Source: GCA-2733415 sp965178635
GTDB taxonomy: Bacteria; Bacteroidota; Bacteroidia; Flavobacteriales; Flavobacteriaceae
DNA: 64,000 bases
Direction: 5' to 3'
Assembly (NCBI GenBank): GCA_965178635.1
Contig: CBCXVT010000034.1
Span: forward strand, 62,001 to 126,000
The position numbers were made by a program, and so were the translations under genes. Below the pieces are notes generated by a model. That model searched no databases. It had not been told where the DNA came from and worked only from the letters and a program-made list of their open reading frames with translations. Shown here in pieces: positions 1-8,941 of the stretch (positions are counted from its first letter, which is position 1; every line of letters starts with the position of its first letter).

Positions 1-910
1 TTAATGGAGTGCTTTGAACACTTGTTTGAGAAGTTACTATACCTACTAAATCTACATTATCACCACAATCTACATCTAAAGTAATTGCTGCTGGGTTTCC
101 TGAGCCAACTTCAATACCACCAGAACCGTTATAACTTGGTGCAGGAATCACTCTAATTACTTTTGTTACAGGCGGACTTAAACACCCTAATGGATCATCA
201 TTTGTATCGTCACTTCGTACAGCTAGACTCATTTGATACACACCTTCACCTGGGTAAGTATGTGTATTTGTAGGAGTGGTTGTTGTTTCAATTGTTCCAT
301 CTCCCCACACCCATTCGTAAGAAGCTAATGTTGTACCAACAACTGTAGAAGATGGTGAAGCATCAAATGATACTGTTGTGTTACCTGGGTTTAATGAGTT
401 TGTTGAGCAAATATCTAATGTAGAATCATCTACTAACGCTGCAACTGGCGGTGTACATGGTACATAACAATTTATTTCAGCTACCCAACCTATTTTTTGT
501 GAGGTATTATCTGAAACAAATTCAAATGTGATACACCCGTCTGGACTGATTGATTGAATTGTAAAAGGACCTGGCTGCCCGCAATAAGATTGGTTGTTTG
601 GTGCTGCTGTTGAATTTCCATGATATGCAGTTAATGCATCTATACATGCTCCTCCAGCTCCTTCATCTTGTATGTCAATGGTGGTAAACTCTACAGAAAT
701 TACAGACCCCGGGTTTGTTGCCAAGTCAGGACAGAATGTTATGACATTATTTTCATTAGGACCATATAACGAGTTCGGCCCTCCAGAATCATAAAATGTT
801 CCTGAACAGGTGGTAATTGTCCCTGTATCAGTACCCATTGTATAGGTTTGTCCAAAAGTAAAACTACCAACTAGTAGCAATACATATAGAAATATATTTT
901 TAGTTTTCAT
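1..910 (-). CDS. Secreted CUB-like/PKD-domain surface protein (3' part beyond the window)
   Basis: The frame opens at the ATG complementary to 908-910 and stays open to the window edge, so the C-terminal part is missing. The first 20 or so residues form a Sec signal peptide ending near SFTFGQ. Residues about 25-150 look like a CUB domain: paired cysteines, FYDSGGP, and aromatic-rich strands. A PKD-like domain follows, with a WVWGDG motif and a HTYPGEGVY turn. Such proteins in Bacteroidota are large cell-surface or secreted adhesins or enzymes, often exported by the type IX system; the C-terminal sorting domain that would prove this lies outside the window. It starts 5 bp after the small secreted protein upstream, so the two are probably co-transcribed. 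The exact role is unknown. Confidence 0.75.
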   Translation of the reverse strand, partial: MKTKNIFLYVLLLVGSFTFGQTYTMGTDTGTITTCSGTFYDSGGPNSLYGPNENNVITFCPDLATNPGSVISVEFTTIDIQDEGAGGACIDALTAYHGNSTAAPNNQSYCGQPGPFTIQSISPDGCITFEFVSDNTSQKIGWVAEINCYVPCTPPVAALVDDSTLDICSTNSLNPGNTTVSFDASPSSTVVGTTLASYEWVWGDGTIETTTTPTNTHTYPGEGVYQMSLAVRSDDTNDDPLGCLSPPVTKVIRVIPAPSYNGSGGIEVGSGNPAAITLDVDCGDNVDLVGIVTSQTSVQSTPL

Positions 911-915
911 AACGA

Positions 916-1329
916 TTAAAAATGTAGTAGTTTATTTTTTAATTCTTGATCATAAATATAAATATACCAGAGCTCTCTAACTGTAAAGGTCTTGTTTACT
1001 TTGTCTGATAACTTTTCAAAATACGCTAACGCTTCTTGATAATAAGCATAATCTTTTTGGTATTTGGTCTTAAGCTTATGCATATCTTCATTTGAAAAAT
1101 CAGACATAAAATCTTTTTTTAAAGTACAATTACCAATACTATTAAGCTTTTCACTATAATCAATATACTTAAATTGTTTAGGAATAAACTTAGCTCCAGG
1201 AGGGAGATTAATGTGTTTCCCTTGATAGGTAAATTTTCCTTTTTGCTGCGCAAAAGATGAAGTTACAAAAAACACAAATACTAAACTATATATTAATAAT
1301 TGTGAGTTCTTTTTTAAAATTAAATTCAT
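916..1329 (-). CDS. Small secreted hypothetical protein
   Basis: This encodes 137 residues that I do not recognise. The N-terminus is a clear signal peptide: basic MNLILKK, a hydrophobic core and a likely cleavage after SSFA. The mature part is about 110 residues, basic, rich in Lys and Tyr, mostly helical in appearance, with a single cysteine. A good -7 element (TATATTTG on this strand, complement of 1362-1369) lies about 33 bp before the start. It ends 5 bp before the CUB/PKD gene, so it is probably the first gene of that unit and could be a small partner of the large surface protein, but that is only inferred from position. Confidence 0.6.
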   Translation of the reverse strand: MNLILKKNSQLLIYSLVFVFFVTSSFAQQKGKFTYQGKHINLPPGAKFIPKQFKYIDYSEKLNSIGNCTLKKDFMSDFSNEDMHKLKTKYQKDYAYYQEALAYFEKLSDKVNKTFTVRELWYIYIYDQELKNKLLHF

Positions 1330-1361
1330 AGATAATTCTATTTTTATATTATTTTATGTCA

Positions 1362-1369
1362 CAAATATA
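1362..1369 (-). promoter_or_regulatory. Bacteroidota -7 element for the secreted-protein unit
   Basis: The minus strand reads TATATTTG, a full match to TAnnTTTG, about 33 bp before the start codon of the 137-residue gene. No convincing -33 TTG was identified. Confidence 0.5.
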
Positions 1370-1467
1370 TGGCTAATTGCCATAATATACATCCTTGTGA
1401 TTGCTACATTTATTAAACGTTTATAAACATAAATTACCCTACCTACATATAAATAAGTTTTTTAATT

Positions 1468-1475
1468 TATTTTTG
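1468..1475 (+). promoter_or_regulatory. Bacteroidota -7 element for mutS2
   Basis: TATTTTTG matches TAnnTTTG and ends 17 bp before the mutS2 ATG, implying a very short leader. Confidence 0.45.
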
Positions 1476-1492
1476 CATATTAATTTTATTGG

Positions 1493-3661
1493 ATGATATC
1501 TATCACTACAAAAACATTACAAGATTTAGAGTTTCAAACAGTTTTAACTCAAATTGAAGCATATACAACAACAGAATTGGGTAAAATTGCTATTAACCAG
1601 GTTTGCCCATTTACTAATGAGGATGACTTAAAAAAGTCATTGGCTCAAACAAATGAATACCTAGCTTCTTTTGAAAACGAAAACGTGGTGCCTAGCCATT
1701 ATTTTGAATCGATATCTGAGGAAATTAAACGCTTATCTATTGACAATTATTTTTTAGAAATAGAAAGCTTTAGGAAAATAAAAACCATTGCCGAAGCCTC
1801 TAATAATCTTATTAAGTTTTTTGAAAATTTTTCTGAATACTATCCAAAAAATCACGCAGAATCGTCTCAAATAACCTACACCAAAGTTATACCTGATGCC
1901 ATTAATACAGTTATTAATCGTTTTGGAGAAATTAAGGATGATGCTTCAATGGAATTGGGGATCATCAGACGCCAACTAAAAGGCATACAAGGACGTATAA
2001 ATCAAAGCTTTATAGCAGCATTATCTCATTTTAATACTTTAGGCTTTTTAGATGACATAAAAGAAACCGTAATTGATAACCGACGTGTATTAGCAGTTAC
2101 AGCTATGCACAGAAAAAAAGTAAAAGGGTCTCTTTTAGGAAACTCTAAAACAGGGAGCATTGCATATATTGAACCACAAGGCACTTTACAATTAACACGT
2201 GAGTTGCAAGAACTACAGTACAAAGAGCGCGAAGAAGTTGTAAAAATACTTAAAAATTTAACAGCGTTTATTCGTGATTATCAACCTTTACTAGAACATT
2301 ATCAAACCTACTTAACTTTAATTGATGTCATTGCAGCAAAGGCAAATTACGCTAAGGAACTCAATGCAATTCTACCTGAAATTGTTACTAAAAGAGAATT
2401 GTATATTAGAGATGCATTCCACCCTCTACTCTATTTAACAAATAAAACAAAAGGCACAAAAACATTTTCTCAAACTATTGAGTTAGATATAAACAACCGA
2501 ATTATTGTGATTTCTGGACCAAATGCAGGGGGAAAAAGTATCACATTAAAAACTATTGGTTTGTTACAAGTAATGCTACAATCCGGAATATTAATTCCTG
2601 TACACGAACGCAGTAAAATGTGCTTATTTGATAGAATTCTAACAGATATAGGCGACAACCAATCTATAGAAAATCATTTATCAACCTATAGCTACCGCTT
2701 AAAAAACATGAATCGGTTTTTAAAAAAGTGTAATGACAAAACACTTTTTTTAATTGATGAATTTGGTACTGGTTCTGATCCCGAATTAGGAGGTGCTTTA
2801 GCAGAGTCTTTTTTAGAAGTGTTTTATAAACGTGAAGCATTTGGAGTTATTACGACCCATTATGCGAATTTAAAAATACTAGCTGATGAACTCCCAGAAA
2901 TGACAAACGCAAACATGATGTTTGATAACAGAACATTAGAACCCACCTATCAATTAGCACTAGGACAGCCAGGGAGCTCATTTACATTTGAAGTGGCGCA
3001 AAAAAATGGAATTCCTTACAACTTAATTAACAAAGCACAAAAGAAAATTGAGCGTGGGAAAGTACGTTTTGACAAAACCATTGCTAAACTTCAAAAAGAA
3101 CGTTCTAAATTAGAAAAGACAACTAAAACCTTATCTAGTGAAGAAGCTAAAAAAAGATTTGAAACTGAAAAGCTTGAAAAAACAAATATTCGAATTCAAG
3201 AAAAACTTGAAAGCTACCAACAACTGTATGATACTAATCAGAAAATAATATCAATCGGTGAACGAATAGATAAGTTAGCTGAAAATTATTTTAACAACCG
3301 TCAAAAAAAACAACTTATAGCTGAGTTTTTAAAACTTATTGAGGTTGAAAACTCAAAACGTGTTAAACTCACAAAAAAAGAAAAGGTTGTAAAAAAGAAA
3401 AAAGCAGCTGTTGTAAAAAAAGAAGTTGAAGAGAAAGTTGCTGTTATTCGCGTGAAAAAAAACGAAGAAAAGAAAAAAGCTGCATTACAAGCTCCTAAGA
3501 TAAAACACCTCTTAAAAGTAGGTGATAGAGTTCGTTTAATTGATGGAAAAGCAGTTGGTGAGTTAGAAAAAATTGAAAAGAAAAAAGCTTTTGTAAATTA
3601 CGGTTTCTTTACTTCTGAGTGTAAATTAGAGCAATTAGAACTTGTACAACGCATGAAATAA
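1493..3661 (+). CDS. mutS2: MutS2-family DNA mismatch/recombination ATPase, Smr-less
   Basis: A 722-residue MutS2-type protein. It has the MutS core and clamp helices (about 1-300), the ABC-type ATPase with Walker A GPNAGGKS at about 342-349, and Walker B LFLIDEFGTGSD at about 420-431. A long Lys/Glu-rich coiled coil covers about 520-660 and a KOW-like C-terminal patch contains VGDRVRLIDGKAVGE. MutS2 proteins act on branched DNA or collided ribosomes rather than in classical mismatch repair. The C-terminal Smr nuclease domain of the Bacillus/Helicobacter proteins is absent: the protein stops after the KOW-like part. Its stop codon overlaps the next ATG by one base (TAATG), so the DCC protein gene is translationally coupled. 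Confidence 0.93.
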   Translation: MISITTKTLQDLEFQTVLTQIEAYTTTELGKIAINQVCPFTNEDDLKKSLAQTNEYLASFENENVVPSHYFESISEEIKRLSIDNYFLEIESFRKIKTIAEASNNLIKFFENFSEYYPKNHAESSQITYTKVIPDAINTVINRFGEIKDDASMELGIIRRQLKGIQGRINQSFIAALSHFNTLGFLDDIKETVIDNRRVLAVTAMHRKKVKGSLLGNSKTGSIAYIEPQGTLQLTRELQELQYKEREEVVKILKNLTAFIRDYQPLLEHYQTYLTLIDVIAAKANYAKELNAILPEIVTKRELYIRDAFHPLLYLTNKTKGTKTFSQTIELDINNRIIVISGPNAGGKSITLKTIGLLQVMLQSGILIPVHERSKMCLFDRILTDIGDNQSIENHLSTYSYRLKNMNRFLKKCNDKTLFLIDEFGTGSDPELGGALAESFLEVFYKREAFGVITTHYANLKILADELPEMTNANMMFDNRTLEPTYQLALGQPGSSFTFEVAQKNGIPYNLINKAQKKIERGKVRFDKTIAKLQKERSKLEKTTKTLSSEEAKKRFETEKLEKTNIRIQEKLESYQQLYDTNQKIISIGERIDKLAENYFNNRQKKQLIAEFLKLIEVENSKRVKLTKKEKVVKKKKAAVVKKEVEEKVAVIRVKKNEEKKKAALQAPKIKHLLKVGDRVRLIDGKAVGELEKIEKKKAFVNYGFFTSECKLEQLELVQRMK

Positions 3662-4080
3662 TGTTAGACAAATTACCTAAACATAAAAAAATAATACTCT
3701 TTGATGGTGTATGCAACCTTTGTAATTCATCTATCAATTATGTGATTGATAAAGATACAAAAGATGAATTTCGGTTTTTAGCACTTCAATCTGCTTTAGG
3801 GAAAGAACTGCAAGAGTATATAGGAATTGCTCCAGATAACTTAGATTCTATCATATTATATTGTCCTGAAGAAGCTTATTATATAAAGTCTACTGCGGCT
3901 TTAAAAATAATAAGTAGATTTTCAGGCTTATGGAAAACAGTGCTGATATTTAATATTGTACCAGCCAAAATTCGAGATTTCTTTTATGACATCGTGGCTA
4001 GAAACAGATACAAATGGTACGGCAAGCAGCAACAATGTAGAATCCCAACTCCAGAATTGAAATCTAAATTCTTATCATAA
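3661..4080 (+). CDS. DCC-family thiol-disulfide oxidoreductase-like protein (DUF393)
   Basis: A 139-residue protein with the family signature DGVCNLCN at residues 16-23, i.e. the DxxCxxC that gives the DCC family its name, followed by a thioredoxin-like pattern. Biochemical function is not established; members are predicted cytosolic redox proteins. It overlaps the mutS2 stop by one base and is followed at once by a strong hairpin terminator, so it is the last gene of a two-gene operon. Confidence 0.88.
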   Translation: MLDKLPKHKKIILFDGVCNLCNSSINYVIDKDTKDEFRFLALQSALGKELQEYIGIAPDNLDSIILYCPEEAYYIKSTAALKIISRFSGLWKTVLIFNIVPAKIRDFFYDIVARNRYKWYGKQQQCRIPTPELKSKFLS

Positions 4081-4112
4081 AAAAAGGCTATCAGTATTGG
4101 TAGCCTTTTTTT
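4081..4112. terminator. Bidirectional intrinsic terminator
   Basis: A perfect 10-bp stem (AAAAAGGCTA with TAGCCTTTTT) and a 10-nt loop. U-tracts form on both strands, so it serves the convergent mutS2-DCC and fabG-vWA-prohibitin units. Confidence 0.85.
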
Positions 4113-4129
4113 AATGTGTATTTTTAAAC

Positions 4130-4942
4130 TTATTGATTACCTAAAATGATAGGCATACCGCTTTTTCCGCTGCCAATAACAATTACTTTACTATTTGGTG
4201 ATTCCGACAACTTTATAGTTGCTTCAATTCCTTTTTCTTGTAAAATTTTATCAGTAATAGAAGCGCTTAATATCTTGTTTGCTGCTGCTTTACCTTCAGC
4301 ATCAATACGCTGTCTTTCAGCTTCTTTTTGAGCCTTTTCTAATCTAAACTTATACTCTAAAGATTCTTGTTCTTGCTTTAACTTACGCTCAATTGCTTCC
4401 TTAATTTTTGGAGGTAATGACACGTCTTGAACCAAAACTCTGTTAACTTGAATGTATTGATCCTTTACTTCTTTTCGAACTTCTTCTAAAATCTCTTTTT
4501 GAATCACATCACGTTTACTAGAGTATAATTGTTCAGGAGTATAACGCCCTACAACACTTCGTGCAGCTGCACTAATTGCGGGTGCTAAAATACTCTGCAC
4601 ATAATCTTTACCTTTCTCTTGATGCAAGAATCCTAATTTACTTTTTATAGGTTGAAACCAAACTGTTCCATCAACATCTACTTCTAAACCATTTACAGAT
4701 AATACACTCATTTTATCAGCCACTGATTGCTGACGTACTTTGTAAATAATCATATCATTCCATGGGGCAACAATATGAAATCCTTCTCCATAAGTTTGTT
4801 TAGTATCAATACCACCAGAGAAACGTTTAAACATTACTCCTGCTTCTCCACCATCAATTGTTACAGCAGTTTTAAATAATAAAATTATTCCTATTACAGC
4901 TAAAAAAATTATTGGCAATCCTAATTTTGGTAATTTATCCAT
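4130..4942 (-). CDS. Prohibitin/SPFH-domain membrane protein
   Basis: A 270-residue protein with one N-terminal membrane anchor (about 9-27), then an SPFH/band-7 domain beginning at VTIDGGEAGVMFKRF. A long charged coiled coil follows (about 180-235, rich in KEAERQRIDAEGKAAA-type repeats) and a short hydrophobic Gly-rich tail. SPFH proteins form large ring or cage assemblies on membranes and help membrane-protein quality control. It sits 15 bp downstream of the vWA-type membrane protein and is the last gene of the fabG unit. The call is firm; the cellular job in this organism is not known. Confidence 0.92.
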   Translation of the reverse strand: MDKLPKLGLPIIFLAVIGIILLFKTAVTIDGGEAGVMFKRFSGGIDTKQTYGEGFHIVAPWNDMIIYKVRQQSVADKMSVLSVNGLEVDVDGTVWFQPIKSKLGFLHQEKGKDYVQSILAPAISAAARSVVGRYTPEQLYSSKRDVIQKEILEEVRKEVKDQYIQVNRVLVQDVSLPPKIKEAIERKLKQEQESLEYKFRLEKAQKEAERQRIDAEGKAAANKILSASITDKILQEKGIEATIKLSESPNSKVIVIGSGKSGMPIILGNQ

Positions 4943-4957
4943 CTATCTATTTTAAAT

Positions 4958-6985
4958 TTATAATAATCCGTTATATTTTCTTAATAACCATTCAAAAGTA
5001 AGTAATAGTAACAATATAGCTAGTAAGTATTTCCAATTTATTAATGGCAATTGACTTATTGTTTGCTTCTGAATTGGTTTAAATTGTTCATCTGTCATTA
5101 AATCATTTATCAACTGCTTACTTTCAGTAGTTGTATATAATTTACGTTGACTATTAGTAGCTAATTGTGATAGTTTTGTTACATCTGGATTGATGAATTG
5201 TGCTTCAATATCGAAACTATTAATTACGAAATGCCCTGTTTTACTCAATTTATTGTCTTTTACATTGACTTTATATGAGTATGACCCTGAAGGTAAATTA
5301 CTCAAATTGAGTTTATAACCATTATTATTAAACACGAAATTGTAGTTGTAAATTGTATTCGTTTCTTGATGTGTGAGTTGGCATAAAAGTGTTGCATTTG
5401 GATCTACAACATAGTTTTTATCTACGTATTGAGCATAAATTTCTGCTTCTCCTAATAGAAATTCATCATCAATAGTAATAGCTAAGCGTTCTTTTTTAGT
5501 GTTAGAAGCTAAGTATTGAATAGTTTTTCCGATAAACTCATCAAACGCTTCAAATGATTGTGTGTTTAGATAACTCTGAGCGCGCCAACGCCAAATACCT
5601 TCACCTAAAAATAATGCTTCTCGCCTATTTCCGTTTTCAAAAAATGTTAATAGTGGCTCTTCTGTTTCAATTCCATTGATATCTTGCTGTAATAATACAT
5701 TTGCATTAGTATTAAACTCTAATGCCCCATATGTATCTTCTATAGGCGGAAAGGTATTTAATTGAATATTGCCTTGCTGAAACAAAGTAAAACCTAAGTT
5801 TAATCTTCCTGTAAAATCTTGATTCTGATCACTTACGTTTCTTTTATATATCGATTTCTGACTATTAATGAATGCCCAATCTGTATGTAATCCTGAAATA
5901 ATTAAATGGTTTTTCTCTAATAATTCTATGTTTTTTAAAACAGATTTAAACTGACTCGTTGGTTGAAAAAGGATAACTAATTGATAGTCGTTTATATCAA
6001 AACTATCAGACGATTTTACCACTGAAACTTTTCGTTGCTGATGTGTTTCAATCGCTTTTTTATACGCTCCAATATCCGGGTGTGAAATGTCTGAAACTAA
6101 TAGAATATTTGTACGTTCATCAATAACATCAACAGAGAAATTTCTATTATTATTTACTGTGTTTTCTTCGCCTAAAATTGGTGTTATATTTGCTGTGTAG
6201 TTTTGTTTCCCGATACGTAATGCTGGTAAATTAAATTGTAAAACCTGAGTAGTAATATCTTTAGAAAACGCAACTGTTTTTGAATACACTTTATTCTTAT
6301 TTTCAAAAACAGTAAACTCCTTTTTAACAGATTGTTGACCAATGTAACTTAAAGTTATTTCTACAGGAAATTTATTCTTTAAAAACGTGTATTTATTAAG
6401 GTGGATATTTGTTATTTTCAGATCCTCTTTTAAAATCGTATCACCAATAATAACAGGATATATTGGTTGTTTATATGTTAGAGAAGAAAGTACATAATCC
6501 TGACCGAAAGTTTGGTTACCATCAGACACCAAAACTGTTGGTGTTTGTTTACTCTCATAAATGTCATTTAACGTTGGAAATACCTTTGAAATATTAGTTT
6601 GTAATTCGTTAAATCTCAAAGAGTCTTTCAACTGATTTACATCAGTACCAAAGGTTAAATATTCAACTGTAAACTTATCTGTTAACTTTGAATTTTGTAT
6701 GTTTTTAACGAAGTTATTTGTGTTGACATCTTCCTTTAAAATTGATACGGATTTTGAATTATCAACTGCGACAATTAAATGTGGTTTTTCTTGAGTTATT
6801 GCAACTTGTTTGAATGTTGGGTTTAAGAATAATAATCCCAACAAAAATAAACTTGAAAAACGTAAAAAAGCAAAAACAACTCGTTTTTTAAAAGTTGTTT
6901 TTGCTTTATAAAAATACTGATATGCAGCAATTCCCAACGCGAAAATTACAATTACAATCAGATATAGTATATCAGTAGTTGACAT
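4958..6985 (-). CDS. vWA-like membrane protein (BatA-type layout)
   Basis: A 675-residue protein with two N-terminal membrane helices (about 6-22 and 36-55) and one C-terminal helix (about 650-668), leaving a large extracytoplasmic middle. The middle begins with a von Willebrand A-like fold: AVDNSKS (DxSxS metal site, about residue 74-80) and VLVSDGNQTFG further on. A later segment resembles the glutamine-amidotransferase-like part of related proteins. Family members are usually called vWA domain-containing proteins with no defined role. It lies between fabG (3 bp gap) and the prohibitin gene (15 bp gap), clearly one operon. Confidence 0.8.
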   Translation of the reverse strand: MSTTDILYLIVIVIFALGIAAYQYFYKAKTTFKKRVVFAFLRFSSLFLLGLLFLNPTFKQVAITQEKPHLIVAVDNSKSVSILKEDVNTNNFVKNIQNSKLTDKFTVEYLTFGTDVNQLKDSLRFNELQTNISKVFPTLNDIYESKQTPTVLVSDGNQTFGQDYVLSSLTYKQPIYPVIIGDTILKEDLKITNIHLNKYTFLKNKFPVEITLSYIGQQSVKKEFTVFENKNKVYSKTVAFSKDITTQVLQFNLPALRIGKQNYTANITPILGEENTVNNNRNFSVDVIDERTNILLVSDISHPDIGAYKKAIETHQQRKVSVVKSSDSFDINDYQLVILFQPTSQFKSVLKNIELLEKNHLIISGLHTDWAFINSQKSIYKRNVSDQNQDFTGRLNLGFTLFQQGNIQLNTFPPIEDTYGALEFNTNANVLLQQDINGIETEEPLLTFFENGNRREALFLGEGIWRWRAQSYLNTQSFEAFDEFIGKTIQYLASNTKKERLAITIDDEFLLGEAEIYAQYVDKNYVVDPNATLLCQLTHQETNTIYNYNFVFNNNGYKLNLSNLPSGSYSYKVNVKDNKLSKTGHFVINSFDIEAQFINPDVTKLSQLATNSQRKLYTTTESKQLINDLMTDEQFKPIQKQTISQLPLINWKYLLAILLLLLTFEWLLRKYNGLL

Positions 6986-6988
6986 CTA

Positions 6989-7735
6989 TTAAGTCAACAT
7001 TCCTCCATCAACGTTTAGTACTTGTCCAGTAACATAAGCACTCATATCACTTGCTAAGAATACACATACATTTGCAACATCTTCTGGAGTACCTCCTCTT
7101 TTTAACGGAATGGCATCTCTCCATCCTTGAACAGCTTCTGGGTTGAGTTTTTCTGTCATTTCAGTTTCAATAAACCCAGGAGCAATAGCATTACAACGAA
7201 TGTTACGTGATCCTAACTCTAAAGCTACAGATTTGGTGAATCCGATAATACCTGCTTTTGAAGCTGCATAATTTGTTTGACCAGCATTTCCTTTTACACC
7301 AACTACAGAGCTCATGTTAATAATAGAACCTTTGCGTTGTTTTAACATGGTGCGTTGCACAGCTTTTGTCATGTTAAAAACTGATTTTAAGTTGACTTCA
7401 ATCACCTTATCAAAATCTTCCTCAGAAATACGCATTAACAAGTTGTCTTTTGTAATTCCTGCATTATTGATTAACACATCTATACTATCAAATTCTTTAG
7501 TAATTTCAGCAACTAAATCTTGTGATTCTTGAAAGTTAGCAGCGTTAGATTTATAGGCTTTAGCATGCACTCCTAAATCTTTCAATTCTTGTTCTAAAGC
7601 TAAAGCTGGTGCTTCAGATGAACTATATGTAAATGCAACATTCGAACCGTTTTTAGCAAAAGTTCTTGCTATTTCATTTCCAATACCTCTACTTGCTCCA
7701 GTAATTATAACTGTTTTACCGTTTAAAAGTTTCAT
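6989..7735 (-). CDS. fabG: 3-oxoacyl-[acyl-carrier-protein] reductase
   Basis: A 248-residue short-chain dehydrogenase that reduces 3-oxoacyl-ACP with NADPH in type II fatty-acid synthesis. It has the cofactor motif TGASRGIG at 13-20, the structural NNAG motif at about 89-92, the catalytic Ser in NMSSVVG, and the YAASKAG catalytic Tyr/Lys pair at about 155-161. The C-terminus VTGQVLNVDGGM is typical of FabG. Length is standard. It is the first gene of the three-gene unit with the vWA and prohibitin proteins. Other SDR reductases share the fold, but the match throughout is to FabG. Confidence 0.93.
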   Translation of the reverse strand: MKLLNGKTVIITGASRGIGNEIARTFAKNGSNVAFTYSSSEAPALALEQELKDLGVHAKAYKSNAANFQESQDLVAEITKEFDSIDVLINNAGITKDNLLMRISEEDFDKVIEVNLKSVFNMTKAVQRTMLKQRKGSIINMSSVVGVKGNAGQTNYAASKAGIIGFTKSVALELGSRNIRCNAIAPGFIETEMTEKLNPEAVQGWRDAIPLKRGGTPEDVANVCVFLASDMSAYVTGQVLNVDGGMLT

Positions 7736-7959
7736 ATATATATGTAATTATCTCTTTTATAAATTTTAATCAAATATATAGCATTTAGATAAAAATCAAA
7801 CATCAATTTTAGATATTATTATATGTTTGAATAATAGTAGCACTACGTTACACTTCAAATTTTAAGAGTTTCACTACATGGGGGTCATTTTATTTGGTGA
7901 ATAAGGATTTGATTTCTATATTCGCTACCCCCTAATATTAACCAATTGTAATTTTTAAC

Positions 7960-8580
7960 ATGAAATCAGCCCAAAGAGTTCAGAAAAAATCAAGAGCAAA
8001 ATTACTGCATCAGTATTACTCATACACAGGGTTTTACACGTTTATAGGGAATAGTTTAAAAAAAGCAATCTTACCAGTTTTGATTGTTGTTACAGCATTA
8101 ATACTATTTAATAAGTACGTATATAATATTAATGATGCTTTACAAAGCATCACAGAAATATTTTCTCCTACAGGAATATTAATTACATTTTTTACTTCAG
8201 AATCATTATTAGGTTTAATTCCGCCAGAAATATTTATTGCTTGGTCTAAAAAAACCAGTAATCCTGTTTTTAATTTAGCTTTATTAGCAACGTTATCTTA
8301 CATAGGAGGTATTGTATCGTTCTTTTTAGGAAAAGCGGCTTTAAAAATAGAATCGGTAAAAAACTATTTAGAGGTTAAAATGGCTAAGAATTTAAAAAAC
8401 ACCAGTAAATGGGGAGGTTTTTTAATTATTGTTGGTGCATTATTACCAATACCATTTTCAATAACATGTATGGCCGCCGGAATGATTAAATTTCCATTAA
8501 AAGGCGTACTTTTATACGGATCACTACGTTTTATACGATTTGCTATTTATGGTATTGCTATATTTAACATGGTAAACTAA
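7960..8580 (+). CDS. VTT-domain (DedA/SNARE-associated-like) membrane protein
   Basis: A 206-residue polytopic protein with a basic cytoplasmic N-terminus and about five hydrophobic segments. The middle carries a VTT/DedA-like layout: an acidic reentrant region with SLLGLIPPEIFIAW, then a Gly-rich helix and FLIIVGALLPIPFSITCMAAG. Such proteins act in lipid or undecaprenyl-phosphate transport across the membrane, but the substrate here is unknown. It is followed after 9 bp by the DUF3817 gene. Confidence 0.75.
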   Translation: MKSAQRVQKKSRAKLLHQYYSYTGFYTFIGNSLKKAILPVLIVVTALILFNKYVYNINDALQSITEIFSPTGILITFFTSESLLGLIPPEIFIAWSKKTSNPVFNLALLATLSYIGGIVSFFLGKAALKIESVKNYLEVKMAKNLKNTSKWGGFLIIVGALLPIPFSITCMAAGMIKFPLKGVLLYGSLRFIRFAIYGIAIFNMVN

Positions 8581-8589
8581 ACACATATT

Positions 8590-8868
8590 ATGATCAAAAT
8601 TTTTAGAGGAATCAGCTTATTAGAAGGAATCTCGTTATTGGTATTATTATTTATAGCAATGCCAATAAAGTATATTTTAGGAGATCCTGAATATGTAAAA
8701 CATGTAGGTATGGCTCACGGCTTACTCTTTGTAGCATATGTATTGTTTGCTATAATGACAAAGTTTGAATTAGACTGGAAGCCAAAAACATTATTAATTG
8801 TGTTTGCAGCGTCAGTAATACCATTTGGAACGTTCTATATAGATAAAAAATACCTGTCAGGTAAATAA
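8590..8868 (+). CDS. DUF3817 integral membrane protein
   Basis: A 92-residue protein with three hydrophobic segments and the DUF3817 pattern: FRGISLLEGISLL at the start, the KYILG motif and the central GMAHGLLFVAYV. Function is unknown. It is close-packed behind the VTT-domain gene and before a strong terminator. Confidence 0.85.
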   Translation: MIKIFRGISLLEGISLLVLLFIAMPIKYILGDPEYVKHVGMAHGLLFVAYVLFAIMTKFELDWKPKTLLIVFAASVIPFGTFYIDKKYLSGK

Positions 8869-8887
8869 ACTTAGAAAACAGCATAAT

Positions 8888-8924
8888 AGAAAAGCCGCCT
8901 AAATATCATTTAGGCGGCTTTTCT
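8888..8924. terminator. Strong bidirectional intrinsic terminator
   Basis: A perfect 16-bp stem (8888-8903 with 8909-8924) with a GCCGCC core and a 5-nt loop, flanked by A and T tracts. It separates the convergent DUF3817 and nnr genes. Confidence 0.9.
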
Positions 8925-8941
8925 ATTTAGTAATAAGTAGT

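Noticed and set aside
7880..7932. GGGGGT...ACCCCC pairing upstream of the VTT-domain gene
   Set aside because: Only six pairs across a loop of more than 40 nt, with no matching inner stems; I could not support a riboswitch or terminator.
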